DNA of 64,000 nt from Anaerolineales bacterium (GTDB lineage Bacteria; Chloroflexota; Anaerolineae; 4572-78; J111). Position numbers and translations under genes: made by a program. Below are positions 51,678 through 60,592 of this stretch, piece after piece. The notes below the pieces were generated by a model, which saw only the letters and a list, made by a program, of their open reading frames with translations, had not been told where the DNA came from and made no database searches. Each line of letters begins with the position of its first letter. The stretch's first letter is position 1. The stretch covers positions 1,240,001 to 1,304,000 of the forward strand of contig JABTUW010000001.1 in assembly GCA_015075185.1 (NCBI GenBank), read 5' to 3'.

Positions 51678-53676
51678 AGAGTTCAAGCGAACACTGTAAA
51701 AATTTATCAACGGAGATGCCCGCCCCCATTGTAACCGATAAGGTTTGGCTGCTGATGGGTTGGCTGGTGAGGTCTTGCGCGGAGATGATAATGGCAGGAA
51801 TGTCTTTGGTAGACTCATCCTGCTGTTTTCGTTCTAACGTTTGCCAGCCATCCATATGGGGCATGGCGATATCAATCAGCATTAAATCAGGTGCACACCT
51901 CCGCAATTGAGCCAATGCTTGCTCGCCGCTTGAAGCGGTACTCACCTTCAGGGTATCATCATCCATCAACAACATCCGTCTTAAAAGTTGTCGAAATTCA
52001 GGATCATCGTCAACAATGAGGATGCTGCTAACAGGTTTGCCGACAGCTTTAATGGCCTTTTCTAAATCGGCCCGCATAATGGGCTTGATTAACTGATTGA
52101 TAGCTCCGGCTTCGAGCATGTCTTTAGTGCGCGAGGGAAATGCGCCCATAATGAGGGGCGTGTCCGGCAGGTTTGCTCTGGCCTGCTCCAGCAGCAGGTC
52201 TGGATGATGGTTTGAGGTCGTGTTGATGACGACCGCGTGGGCCGGCACGGTTTGCGCCTCGTGAATGGCCTGTTCCAGATTATCCGCCTTAATAAATTCA
52301 ATCTCATCAGAGCAGTTGGTCAATAAATCATAGAGGTCTCCTGTGTCATCGTAGACTAAAATCCGCTGTTGATAGGGTAATTGGGGCAGCTTTGATTTGG
52401 AGGTGCGCTCATGCCACACCCAATCTTGATTAATCCAGCGCGCCGCTGCGGCTGAAGGTAAAGTTGGCGGGGCGATAGGCAGCTTGAAAGAAAAAATGCT
52501 GCCCATCCCCCCCTTTCCTTCCCCCCCATTGGGGGGGATAGAGGGGGGGCTTTCCAGCCACATTTGACCGCCGTGCAGTTCAACAAATTGCCTGCTGATG
52601 CTCAGCCCAAGCCCGCTGCCTTTTTGGTCACGCCACGGATTGCCGCTCCCCTGGCAGAAAGGCTCAAAAATTCTTTCCGCATCCTCCGGCGACACTCCTG
52701 GACCTGTATCGGCTACACTCACAACAATGTGCTGGTCCTGCTGTTGGGCCGATACGGTGATGCCGCCCTGATCGGTAAACCGGGCCGCATTGCTGACCAG
52801 ATTGAGAATCACCTGGCTAATGCGAGTTCGGTCACAATAAATTTGGGGCAGGTCAGCCGGAATATTAACCTGTAAAGTCAAACATTTTTTCTCCAAGAGG
52901 GGACGCACAACGGCTAAGGCAGCCTCAATATCTTCGGCCAAATTGGTCCACTCTCTCCGGAGCGTTAAGCGACCTATTTCTGTCTGGCTTAGGTCCAAAA
53001 CATCATTAACCATTTTAGAAAGATGTTCGCAGTTACGATGCACAATCTTTAAATCTTCCAAAAGAGCCGGCGATAGAGTGTCGCCGTAAACCTCCGGGGT
53101 GTCCATCAGCACATCCGTCAGGCCGATAATCATATTCAGCGGAGTCCGAAATTCGTGGCTAACCTTGGCCACAAAGATAGTTTTGGCGGCTTGAGCTTCC
53201 TCTGCGACCAGACGCATCGCTGTAACTCTTTCGTTGAGCAGGTCCAGTTCTCGATAAGCATGGGCCAGATCGTCCAGGGCCTGCTGCAATTCCACTTTGC
53301 GGTCGCGCACTTCTTCAAGTAAGTCATGCGCCTTCCTATAATTTATCCATGACCAGTGGGTAATATCATAGAGGGGATGATGGATAGCAAAGGCCACTCC
53401 GACCATGGCCCAAACGGCTGCCATCATAATGATAATTGAACCCGGGTCAGCCTCCATAAAGGTGAATTGTGACAAAATAAGTACAAGCACACTTTCGCCA
53501 ACGGCTGTAGCAGCGATGACAAAGGGACGACTTAAAATTGCAGCCAGGGCTACCGGCATTACAATCAACGCTATAAAAACTTTCGACTCCAACCAAAGCA
53601 TACCCGCAAATACTACCAAGACCGACGCAGCAATGATGAACCATCGGGCAATTTTAAGCCAGCGCCAGGCAAGCAT
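51652..53676 (-). CDS. Hybrid sensor histidine kinase with two receiver domains
   Basis: A 674-residue kinase. Four or five hydrophobic segments lie in residues 10-100, followed by a coiled coil (115-165). HisKA has H174 in KVSHEFRTPLN. The HATPase domain has NLVSNAARF, DTGPGVSPEDAERIFEPF and GSGLGLSIS. A first receiver-like domain (about 435-545) reads VVINTTSN at the phosphoacceptor position and so is dead. A second (about 548-665) has LMLIDIAMPHMDGW and is intact. No start codon exists upstream of the ATG at 53676 before a stop, so the N-terminus is as given. A spacer-type GC-rich repeat (52506-52550) is inserted in frame after the ATPase core. Confidence 0.9.
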   Translation of the reverse strand: MLAWRWLKIARWFIIAASVLVVFAGMLWLESKVFIALIVMPVALAAILSRPFVIAATAVGESVLVLILSQFTFMEADPGSIIIMMAAVWAMVGVAFAIHHPLYDITHWSWINYRKAHDLLEEVRDRKVELQQALDDLAHAYRELDLLNERVTAMRLVAEEAQAAKTIFVAKVSHEFRTPLNMIIGLTDVLMDTPEVYGDTLSPALLEDLKIVHRNCEHLSKMVNDVLDLSQTEIGRLTLRREWTNLAEDIEAALAVVRPLLEKKCLTLQVNIPADLPQIYCDRTRISQVILNLVSNAARFTDQGGITVSAQQQDQHIVVSVADTGPGVSPEDAERIFEPFCQGSGNPWRDQKGSGLGLSISRQFVELHGGQMWLESPPSIPPNGGEGKGGMGSIFSFKLPIAPPTLPSAAAARWINQDWVWHERTSKSKLPQLPYQQRILVYDDTGDLYDLLTNCSDEIEFIKADNLEQAIHEAQTVPAHAVVINTTSNHHPDLLLEQARANLPDTPLIMGAFPSRTKDMLEAGAINQLIKPIMRADLEKAIKAVGKPVSSILIVDDDPEFRQLLRRMLLMDDDTLKVSTASSGEQALAQLRRCAPDLMLIDIAMPHMDGWQTLERKQQDESTKDIPAIIISAQDLTSQPISSQTLSVTMGAGISVDKFLQCSLELSTLLLAPD

Positions 53677-53751
53677 CCAGGCTATTGCGGCGAGGATCTC
53701 AATCAGGAAACCCAGAAGTATTGCCTTAAATGGTTCACCTGGAACAGCAAG

Positions 53752-53859
53752 TTAATCGCTGATCAGAATAAGAACCAGGCCAAAAAATACCAAACCAACA
53801 ACTACCAGCTTGGGAGAGATAAACAGCTCTGGCTCAAAGGTTGAATCCATCTCTTTCAT
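53752..53859 (-). CDS. Small single-helix membrane protein (35 residues)
   Basis: MKEMDSTFEPELF leads into one hydrophobic helix (VVVGLVFFGLVLILI). The purine-rich GGGGGTGGG precedes the ATG by five or so bases. It lies 75 bases upstream of the hybrid kinase gene in the same direction, and its first codons overlap the end of a decayed oxidoreductase gene. No family is recognised; it could be a real small protein. Confidence 0.4.
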   Translation of the reverse strand: MKEMDSTFEPELFISPKLVVVGLVFFGLVLILISD

Positions 53860-54139
53860 TAGACCCACCCCCACTGTCTATTGACTGGCTGGTTTCACAA
53901 GCTTTTATCACATCAAAGACCATGCGCAACGACTTGATGTTGTCCTGGCAGGAGGTCGCCGGGGTTTTGCTCTGAGTCACGGCTTCATAAAACTCGTGCA
54001 GCGAGTAACCCTGGGCGACTCGTTCCATTTCCTTCGGCTTGGCCAGGGCCACCTATTTTACTTCGGAGGATTTGACTATGGTGTTGAGCCAAGTCTTGCC
54101 CATACCGTCGATCCCAACCTGAATGACTTCATCATCTTG
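53834..54139 (-). pseudogene. Gfo/Idh/MocA-family oxidoreductase remnant
   Basis: The frame begins with a Rossmann start (VIQVGIDGMGKTWLNTIVKSS) and meets a TAG at 54053-54055. It then reads LAKPKEMERVAQGYSLHEFYEA and PATSCQDNIKSLRMVFDV, the C-terminal end of this dehydrogenase family. About 250 residues between the two ends are missing. It follows the phosphatase gene in the same frame with no separate start. Confidence 0.75.
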
Positions 54140-54589
54140 CTATCTTCGCTCCGTCCGAAGAGCTATCAACTTCTCAAAAGGAAAATCTTCCTGGTAGTAT
54201 TCACAAAGTGATGCCCAAATGGGAGGGTGAGGCATGGCCTCGGGGTGTACTCGTTTGACTGCCCGAAAAGCATCCAGAAGGCCTAAACCTTCTTCCTCTC
54301 TCAATGCAGCCACAGCAAACGCCGTTGACCGATTAATTCCCGCCCCGCAGGCAATGAGCACCCGCTGATCTCGTTGTTTTTCCGCCCGCACAAAGTCTAC
54401 ACCTTGTCGCAGCAAATCGGGGGGGATGGGCTGGAAATCTTCAATGGGCAGATAGAGAGAAACGATGCCGGGATGCTCCACTAACTCAGCCAGTTGCAGC
54501 ATTGCCTCAATTCGGGTGGCCGCCAGAAAATTTGGATTAAGCGTATCTCGATATTTTCCAATGTACAACCAGGGCCTGATCCGATCCAT
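54140..54589 (-). CDS. Dual-specificity protein phosphatase family protein
   Basis: A 149-residue phosphatase. The CX5R loop is C81 to R87 (ACGAGINRSTA), and the general acid Asp is D51 (LPIEDFQP). It is compact and has no other domain. It may dephosphorylate proteins or small phosphoesters. It lies just upstream of a decayed oxidoreductase gene. Confidence 0.85.
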   Translation of the reverse strand: MDRIRPWLYIGKYRDTLNPNFLAATRIEAMLQLAELVEHPGIVSLYLPIEDFQPIPPDLLRQGVDFVRAEKQRDQRVLIACGAGINRSTAFAVAALREEEGLGLLDAFRAVKRVHPEAMPHPPIWASLCEYYQEDFPFEKLIALRTERR

Positions 54590-54724
54590 TATCCATTCCT
54601 GAGAGATTTTAGCTCAGAGAGCTTCGCCCTTTGAGCGCGATGGCTTCAGCCTCGCGCCAGGAGACAGTAAACGCCGTGCCTTGTATTTCTTCAGAAACAG
54701 TTTACCTTGCTGAATGATCCTTTA

Positions 54725-55003
54725 TTAATCTCGTTCTAAATCGAATGGGTCTTCAAAACCGGTTAATAAGTGAGTCCCACTACCATCTCGATTGAGAAAA
54801 GTATAATAAATATCTAGTTGAATTGATGGTTTATCAACTAATTGGACCACTACTGTCCAAAATACTCCTGCCGCTTCACTTTTGAGAGCAACTACTTTAG
54901 CCTTAACTATTTTATTGCTATTCGGATGGTGAACATTTATCACCTTTCCAATTGGATAATTTTCCTGTACTTCTTCGCCTGAAGGATAGTTTCTTTCGGA
55001 CAT
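54725..55003 (-). CDS. Hypothetical protein
   Basis: A 92-residue polar protein without recognised domain; the middle has alternating beta-like strands (KAKVVALKS, WTVVVQLVD). Start at ATG 55003, with AAGGA about eight bases upstream; an in-frame TTG six bases upstream is less likely. It is more AT-rich than its neighbours, which may mean recent arrival. Function unknown. Confidence 0.5.
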   Translation of the reverse strand: MSERNYPSGEEVQENYPIGKVINVHHPNSNKIVKAKVVALKSEAAGVFWTVVVQLVDKPSIQLDIYYTFLNRDGSGTHLLTGFEDPFDLERD

Positions 55004-55044
55004 ATACAAATCCTTATTTACAGGAGTTAAGTGGTGAACCTGAG

Positions 55045-55150
55045 CATGTCATTTCGACTAAAATGGAGCGGGGGGAGAAATCTCTAATACTTCGTCTTGC
55101 TAGAGAAGTTTGAGGGATTTCTCGCTCCTATCGTCGCTCGAAATGACATG
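55045..55150. repeat. CATGTCATTTCGA inverted repeat
   Basis: Exact 13-base arms CATGTCATTTCGA (55045-55057) and TCGAAATGACATG (55138-55150) enclose GAGAAATCTC...GGGATTTCTC. It is a typical dispersed spacer repeat, upstream of the hypothetical gene and downstream of the serine dehydratase operon. Confidence 0.85.
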
Positions 55151-55164
55151 ACGGCGTAAGTCCC

Positions 55165-56043
55165 TTACTTCTTCTCCGCCCAAACTAACTGCGCCAGCCG
55201 TTTACCGGTCGGTGTGGCAGCCAGACCGCCTTGGGCCGTTTCGCGGAAGCGCTCGTCCATGCGCCGGCCGATGCTGGCCATGGCGTCAATAACTTCGTCG
55301 GGCGGGATGACGCTCTCTACGCCGGCCAGGGCCAGGTCAACGGCAATAAAGCACTGCGCCGCCCCGGCGGCGTTGCGCTTGACACACGGCACTTCGACCA
55401 GCCCGGCCACCGGGTCGCAGACCAGGCCGAGCATATTTTTCAGGGTGATCGCTACCGCCTGGGCTGACTGGCGCGGGCTGCCGCCCAAAAGCTCCACCGC
55501 CGCCCCGGCCGCCATGGCCGCCGCGCTGCCGGTTTCGGCCTGGCAGCCGCCCGCCGCCCCCGATACGTGGGCGCGGCGAACAATCACCGCGCCAATACCG
55601 CTGGCCGTGAAGAGTGCGCCTACCAGTTGGTCATCGCTAAAGCCGTGCGTCTCCTGCAAGGTCAGCAGGACGCCCGGCAGAATCCCGGCCGAACCGGCCG
55701 TAGGTGTGGCGACGATGCAGCCCATACCGGCGTTGACCTCATTCACCGCCATGGCCCGGGCCAGCGCCCGGCTCAAGATCGGGCCGGTCAGGGGCTGGTG
55801 ATCGCCCAGCCACTGCCAGAAACGATAGGCGCTGCCGCCGCTGATACCACTCAACGACATGACCGGCTGGGCCAGACCCTGCTCGGTGCTGCGGCGCATC
55901 ACCTCCAGGCGGCGCTGCATGCGCGCCCAGATGTCCTCCCGGATGCCACCGCTCTGAGCCATCTCCGCTTGCAGGACAATTTCGTGCAGAGGCTGTCCGC
56001 CCGTTTCGGCTCGTTCAACGAGTTCGGCCATGGAGTCAAACAT
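55165..56043 (-). CDS. sdaAA: L-serine dehydratase, iron-sulfur-dependent, alpha subunit
   Basis: A 292-residue catalytic subunit converting L-serine to pyruvate and ammonia with a [4Fe-4S] cluster. Cys residues lie in GMGCIVATPTAGSAG, AAGGCQAETGSA and GLVCDPVAGLVEVPC, as expected. It starts three bases after the beta-subunit stop. It is part of a three-gene operon with sdaAB and an alpha/beta hydrolase. Confidence 0.93.
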   Translation of the reverse strand: MFDSMAELVERAETGGQPLHEIVLQAEMAQSGGIREDIWARMQRRLEVMRRSTEQGLAQPVMSLSGISGGSAYRFWQWLGDHQPLTGPILSRALARAMAVNEVNAGMGCIVATPTAGSAGILPGVLLTLQETHGFSDDQLVGALFTASGIGAVIVRRAHVSGAAGGCQAETGSAAAMAAGAAVELLGGSPRQSAQAVAITLKNMLGLVCDPVAGLVEVPCVKRNAAGAAQCFIAVDLALAGVESVIPPDEVIDAMASIGRRMDERFRETAQGGLAATPTGKRLAQLVWAEKK

Positions 56044-56046
56044 GTC

Positions 56047-56730
56047 TTATTCCCCCACTTTGTTGACTTTGCGCACCCAGCGCACCCAATCAAAATCCTC
56101 AATCGCCTCGACTAGATGATCCGGGATCGGCTGGTCAGTTTCGACGATCATCAGCGCCTCACCGCCGCGCTGTTTGCGGCCCACCCGAAAGAAGGCGACG
56201 TTAATGTTGTGCGTCAGCAGCCAGCCGGTCACGGCGTTAATCGTACCTGGCCGGTCCTCGGCGATGACCAGGAGGGTGTCGTACTGGCCGCCAAAACGGA
56301 CCTCGTAACCCTCGATGTTGGTAATTTCCACCAGCCCGCCGCCGATGGACGCGCCGGTCACCTGGACGCCGCGCTCGCCTGCCCGCAGGATCAGCCGGAC
56401 GGAGTTGGGATGGGCGTCTTCACCCAGGTCAATTTCCGCAAAACGGAATTGCAGTCCTAACGCCTCGGCGACGGCAAAGCTGTGGCGGATACGCTCGTCG
56501 TCGGTGGCCATACCCAGCAGCCCGGCCACAATCGCCCGGTCGGTGCCGTGGCCCTGGCCGGTTTGGGCAAAGGAGCCATGCAATTCGATCAGCGCTTCAG
56601 CCGGCTGCGTTCCCAAAATCACGCGGGCCATCTGCCCCAGCCGCACTGCCCCGGCAGTGTGCGAGCTTGACGGTCCAACCATAATCGGGCCAATGATATC
56701 GAAGGCAGAGACTTGCCGGTTTGAAGCCAT
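56047..56730 (-). CDS. sdaAB: L-serine dehydratase, iron-sulfur-dependent, beta subunit
   Basis: A 227-residue regulatory subunit. The N-terminal part contains DIIGPIMVGPSSSHTAGAVRLG, split here into standard serine dehydratase blocks. The C-terminal ACT domain starts near residue 150 (LVIAEDRPGTINAVTGWLL), and probably binds an amino acid. The start is ATG 56730, with AGGA seven bases upstream; a GTG two codons earlier is possible. It is coupled to sdaAA. Confidence 0.93.
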   Translation of the reverse strand: MASNRQVSAFDIIGPIMVGPSSSHTAGAVRLGQMARVILGTQPAEALIELHGSFAQTGQGHGTDRAIVAGLLGMATDDERIRHSFAVAEALGLQFRFAEIDLGEDAHPNSVRLILRAGERGVQVTGASIGGGLVEITNIEGYEVRFGGQYDTLLVIAEDRPGTINAVTGWLLTHNINVAFFRVGRKQRGGEALMIVETDQPIPDHLVEAIEDFDWVRWVRKVNKVGE

Positions 56731-56739
56731 ATCCACTTC

Positions 56740-57387
56740 CTAAACAACAATGGTTTTAGCCAGCCAGTGTTTCAAATCGGCCATACCCTTGGTGGTCAAC
56801 TTGTGGCCGGTTGGATACTCACCGTACATCACTTGCGCTCCCAAACGGGTATAAACATCACGAGCCTGCCGAGCCGCAGCCAGCGGAACCGTTTCATCGC
56901 GCGTGCCATGAGCAATGAAAACCGGCAGGCCGCTCAAGTCAGGCTGGGCTGTTTGGGTCACAACCTCGGGTATCAGCCCCGCTAACGAGGCCACACCGCT
57001 GATCTGGCCCGGTTGGGTTAGGGCAATAGTGTTGCAGACAGCCGCGCCCTGGCTAAAACCCATCAGGACCAGGCGGGTGGGATCAACCGGGTAACGATGC
57101 GGCAAGCCGGCCAGAAACTCATTGAGGTGGTCCCGCCCCACCCAGAACGAATCCGGCTCCGGCTGAAGCTGTTCCTGGTCGCGCTGATACCAGACATAGC
57201 CGCCATTCAAGGCAAAAGGAGCGCGGGGCGAAATAACCGCTACGCCGGGCGGCACGGTCTGCTTAAAAATTCCCATCACGGTTTCATCCCCCAGCCAGCC
57301 GTGAACCATCACCACGACGGGGACCGGCTGCTTCGGGCCAGCTTCCGGGGGAATCTTAGCACGATGAACCAGATCAATGCTTGGCAT
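56740..57387 (-). CDS. Alpha/beta hydrolase (phospholipase/carboxylesterase-like)
   Basis: A 215-residue serine hydrolase with VVVMVHGWLGDE (oxyanion region), nucleophile in LMGFSQGAAV, Asp in AHGTRDETVP and His in PTGHKLTT: a complete triad. It resembles the carboxylesterase/dienelactone hydrolase group. It is the first gene of the minus-strand unit with the serine dehydratase subunits (10 bases upstream of sdaAB). Its role there is unclear. Confidence 0.85.
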   Translation of the reverse strand: MPSIDLVHRAKIPPEAGPKQPVPVVVMVHGWLGDETVMGIFKQTVPPGVAVISPRAPFALNGGYVWYQRDQEQLQPEPDSFWVGRDHLNEFLAGLPHRYPVDPTRLVLMGFSQGAAVCNTIALTQPGQISGVASLAGLIPEVVTQTAQPDLSGLPVFIAHGTRDETVPLAAARQARDVYTRLGAQVMYGEYPTGHKLTTKGMADLKHWLAKTIVV

Positions 57388-57496
57388 TAGACAAAGCCCT
57401 TCTTGGATTAATGAATTTTAATAGCCGAAATCGGCCAATTGATTATGGATATAGTTTTTATTTTAGCTCATTCCCCCTTTTCCTGAAATTCGGGCT

Positions 57497-59359
57497 TTAA
57501 AATTCCCCACCCCCAACCCTAAACCGCTCAATTACCATAAATCCAACCGCACAGACCAGCATCAGCAGTGTGCTCATGGCTAACGCCTGGCCGTAGTTCA
57601 ACATCCCCGGCTGGCCGAGGAAGCGAAAAATGGCGACGGGCATAGTCGGCGTATCGGGCCGGGCGATGAAAACGGTCGCCCCAAATTCACCCATGCTGAT
57701 GGTAAAGGCAAAAATTGCGCCGACCAGCAGGGCGCGGCTGGCAATGGGCAGGTCAATCTCGCGCCAGACGCGGGCCGGCGATGCTCCCAGAACTGCCGCC
57801 GCTTCGCGCAAGGCCGGTTGGATGCTGCGCAGCGCCGGAAGCACGCTGCGGACTACGAAGGGCAGGGCGACCAGGGTGTGGGCCAGGACAATCAACACCG
57901 GCGAGGTGCGCAAATTAAGCGGTGGCTGATCAAAGGTGATGATGTAGCCAAAGCCCAGGGTGACAGCGGAGGTGGCCAGGGGGAGCATGAAAAAAGCATC
58001 GAGTAGGGAGTAGGGAGTAAGGAGTAAGGGATTTTGGATTTTGGATTTTGGACTGCCCGCCACTAGGGGGCCTTTGGCTCTCTGACGGGCGTGGATTTTC
58101 GATTTAGAGTTTGTAGTCAGGGCGACGGCGGCGAGCAGGCCGAGCAGCACGGCAAGAATTACGGTAGACACGGCAAAGGTGAGGGAGTTGGTGATGGCTT
58201 CGCTGGGGGGGACGAAGAAGAGACTTTGGTTTTGGCGCGTACCGGCAATAAGGATGCGGTAATAATTAAACGATAAGTGACCGGCTACGGTTACAGAACG
58301 CAGCGCCAGCGCCGCCAGAGGTGTCGCCAATAACACAATCATCAGGCCCAAATTGCCCCAGACCCACAGCCGCTCGCGCCCGCTGCGCGGAGTGTGCTGG
58401 GTGGACTGCCGGGATTGGAGGGTGAGCGGCCGGGTGGTACGGGCTTGCAGGCGCGAATAAATCAGCATCAGGGCGAAGATGAAAACAATCTGGATGAGCG
58501 ACAGGGCGGCAGCGACGGGTAAGTTGAACACCTGGACCGCCTGCCGATAAATCTCCACTTCCAGGGTGGCAAAACGCGGCCCGCCCAGGATCAGGATAAC
58601 GCCAAAGCTGGTAAAGCAAAAGATAAAAACCAGTAAGGCCGCCGCCAGGATGGCAGGCAGCAGCAGGGGTAAGGTAATCCGGCGGAAAGCCTGCCAGGGA
58701 CTCAGCCCTAGCATTTGCCCCGCTTCGACCAGCCGGGAGTCGAGGTTGGCCCAGAAGCCGCCGACCAGCCGTAGCACGATGGTATAGTTGTAAAAAACGT
58801 GAGCCAGCAGGATGATCGCCAAAGAATGTTGGAGTTGCAGTGGCGGGCTGTCCAGCGGTAAATCGAAGATCGTAAATCGTAAATCATAAATCACAAATCG
58901 AAACAGAGCCAACAACCCCTCATTAATAACACCACGCGGCCCCAGCAGCGCCGCAAAGGCATTGGCGACAACAATCGTCGGCAGGACAAAGGGGATGGTG
59001 GTCAGCGCCTGGAGCAGGCTTTTGCCGGGGAAGCGGTAACGGGCAAAGACGTGCGCCGCCGGCAGCGCCAGCGCCAGGGTCAGCCCGGTCGAAAGGGCAG
59101 CCTGCCAGAGGGTGAACCACAAGGTTTTGGCATAATAACTGCTTGTGATCAGCGTTTGCAGCGCTGCCAGGTCAAGCCGGCCCTCCGGGGCAAAGCTGAA
59201 GGTGAGGATGGAGAGGAGGGGATAGAAGTAGAAGAGGAGGAGGAAGGCGAGGGGTAGTAGGGGGAAGATAGAAGACAGAAGATAGAGGATGGAGGATAGA
59301 AGATGGCGGGGAATATTTAATTTACGATAAAGGTTCGAGATAGACAATCGAAAATCCAT
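57497..59359 (-). CDS. thiP: Thiamine ABC transporter permease (two-module, ThiP-like)
   Basis: A 620-residue permease with two transport modules in one chain, as in ThiP/FbpB. The coupling loops are GLSPWQAFRRITLPLLL (module 1) and GASPARVWREIDLP (module 2), with about 12 transmembrane helices. The N-terminal 40 residues are odd, rich in Leu/Ile/Ser/Tyr and encoded by AGATAGAAGA-like repeat DNA; the start (ATG 59359 or GTG 59365) is uncertain. Repeat inserts also lie at about 58862-58905 and 58010-58104 in frame. It sits downstream of thiB in a riboswitch-led operon. No ATPase gene (thiQ) is adjacent. Confidence 0.85.
   Translation of the reverse strand: MDFRLSISNLYRKLNIPRHLLSSILYLLSSIFPLLPLAFLLLFYFYPLLSILTFSFAPEGRLDLAALQTLITSSYYAKTLWFTLWQAALSTGLTLALALPAAHVFARYRFPGKSLLQALTTIPFVLPTIVVANAFAALLGPRGVINEGLLALFRFVIYDLRFTIFDLPLDSPPLQLQHSLAIILLAHVFYNYTIVLRLVGGFWANLDSRLVEAGQMLGLSPWQAFRRITLPLLLPAILAAALLVFIFCFTSFGVILILGGPRFATLEVEIYRQAVQVFNLPVAAALSLIQIVFIFALMLIYSRLQARTTRPLTLQSRQSTQHTPRSGRERLWVWGNLGLMIVLLATPLAALALRSVTVAGHLSFNYYRILIAGTRQNQSLFFVPPSEAITNSLTFAVSTVILAVLLGLLAAVALTTNSKSKIHARQRAKGPLVAGSPKSKIQNPLLLTPYSLLDAFFMLPLATSAVTLGFGYIITFDQPPLNLRTSPVLIVLAHTLVALPFVVRSVLPALRSIQPALREAAAVLGASPARVWREIDLPIASRALLVGAIFAFTISMGEFGATVFIARPDTPTMPVAIFRFLGQPGMLNYGQALAMSTLLMLVCAVGFMVIERFRVGGGEF
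58051..58104 (-). repeat. Inverted-pair repeat, internal copy in thiP
   Basis: The 34-base unit GACTGCCCGCCACTAGGGGG... lies on the plus strand at 58051-58084, then shares TGGATTTTCGATT after a variable gap. It is in frame within thiP. The other copy is inverted at 59346-59399. Confidence 0.85.
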
Positions 59360-59399
59360 GCTCACCAGAGAGCCAAAGGCCCCCTAGTGGCGGGCAGTC
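59346..59399. repeat. Inverted-pair repeat, copy at the thiP start
   Basis: The reverse complement of the unit at 58051-58084 is found at 59366-59399, with the TGGATTTTCGATT extension at 59348-59360. It covers the thiB-thiP spacer and first codons of thiP. Confidence 0.85.
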
Positions 59400-59432
59400 T
59401 AAAATACCCACAGGGCACGATGTCCAAAATTG

Positions 59433-60560
59433 TTAGCGCAGGACGACCTCGTTCCAGGCGTTGATCCACTCTTCCCGTTTGGCGGCAATATCGGCGGGGG
59501 GGAGGGTGGCGGGGTTAGGTGAGAGTTGGGCGTATTTTTGGAAGAGTTCCGGCAGCGCGGCTTTTTGATTGGCCGGGAAGACAAACATCTTGAGCGGAAT
59601 ATCCTCTTGAAATTGCTGGCCGAGCAGAAAATCTACCAGCTTTTCGGCCAGCGCCCGCTTCTGCGTTCCGGCCAAAATGCCGATAAATTCAACCTGGCGA
59701 AAACAAGCTTCATCTCCAATGACAGAAGCGGTAGGCGCGTCGGTCACGGGTGGATCGGCGAAAAAAACCTCGACGGGCGGGCTGCTGGCATAGCTGACGA
59801 CGATAGGGCGGGCACCCTCGTAACGAGTAAATTGGCCGTAATAAGCGTCTTCCCAACCGTCTACGACCAGCACATCCTGCGCCTTCATCTTTTTCCAAAA
59901 ATCCAGGTAGCCGGGATCGCCAAAATGGACGACAGTGGCCAGCAAAAAGGCCAGGCCAGGGGAAGAAGTAGCCGGGTTTTCGACCACAGTCAACCCCTTG
60001 TACTCGTCTTTCAGCAAGTCTTCCAGACTGGACGGAGGAATCAACTTCTTTTCGACAAACCAGCCTTTGTCGTAATTAAGGCAAACATCGCCGTAGTCCA
60101 CCGGCAAGAGCCGATTTTCGGGGTCGAGCTTCAACTCGGCGGGGATGTCGGCCAGCATGGGCGAGGCGTAGGTTTCAAAAATACCGCTGTCCAGCGCCCG
60201 GCTAAAGAAGGTGTTGTCTACGCCAAAGAAAACGTCGGCCAGGGGGTTCTCCTTGGAGAGAATGGCCTGGTTCAAAGCCGCCCCGGCGTCGCCCGAACGC
60301 AGAAATTCGATTTTGACGTTATGGGTCTGTTCAAAAGCGGCGATAACTTCTGGGCTGGCGTCAAAGCTGTCGTGGCTCATCAGGGTGACGGTAATTGTGC
60401 TGGCCGGGGGGCTGGTCGACTCGGCCGGGGCGGGTTCAACAGTGTTCGACTGTGATGTTGGCGAAGCTGGTCCGGCTTGGCCCGATTGACTTGCCGCAGC
60501 GCAGGCTGTGAGCAGGCTTAGCGACAGTAACCAAAACAGGATCATGATGATTTTTTTCAT
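59433..60560 (-). CDS. thiB: Thiamine ABC transporter substrate-binding lipoprotein
   Basis: A 375-residue binding protein. The lipoprotein signal ends in LLTAC (Cys near 20), then a Pro/Ser linker. The ThiB-like fold follows, with TVTLMSHDSFDASPEV, FFGVDNTFFSRALD and VVENPATSSPGLAFLLATV, and a Trp/Tyr segment DGWEDAYYGQFTRYEGARP. It captures thiamine (or its phosphates) outside the membrane. The start is ATG 60560, with AAGGAG seven bases upstream; an upstream frame extension to 60587 is not used. Confidence 0.92.
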   Translation of the reverse strand: MKKIIMILFWLLSLSLLTACAAASQSGQAGPASPTSQSNTVEPAPAESTSPPASTITVTLMSHDSFDASPEVIAAFEQTHNVKIEFLRSGDAGAALNQAILSKENPLADVFFGVDNTFFSRALDSGIFETYASPMLADIPAELKLDPENRLLPVDYGDVCLNYDKGWFVEKKLIPPSSLEDLLKDEYKGLTVVENPATSSPGLAFLLATVVHFGDPGYLDFWKKMKAQDVLVVDGWEDAYYGQFTRYEGARPIVVSYASSPPVEVFFADPPVTDAPTASVIGDEACFRQVEFIGILAGTQKRALAEKLVDFLLGQQFQEDIPLKMFVFPANQKAALPELFQKYAQLSPNPATLPPADIAAKREEWINAWNEVVLR

Positions 60561-60592
60561 GGGTATTCTCCTTATCTTTGCACTCAAAAGAG

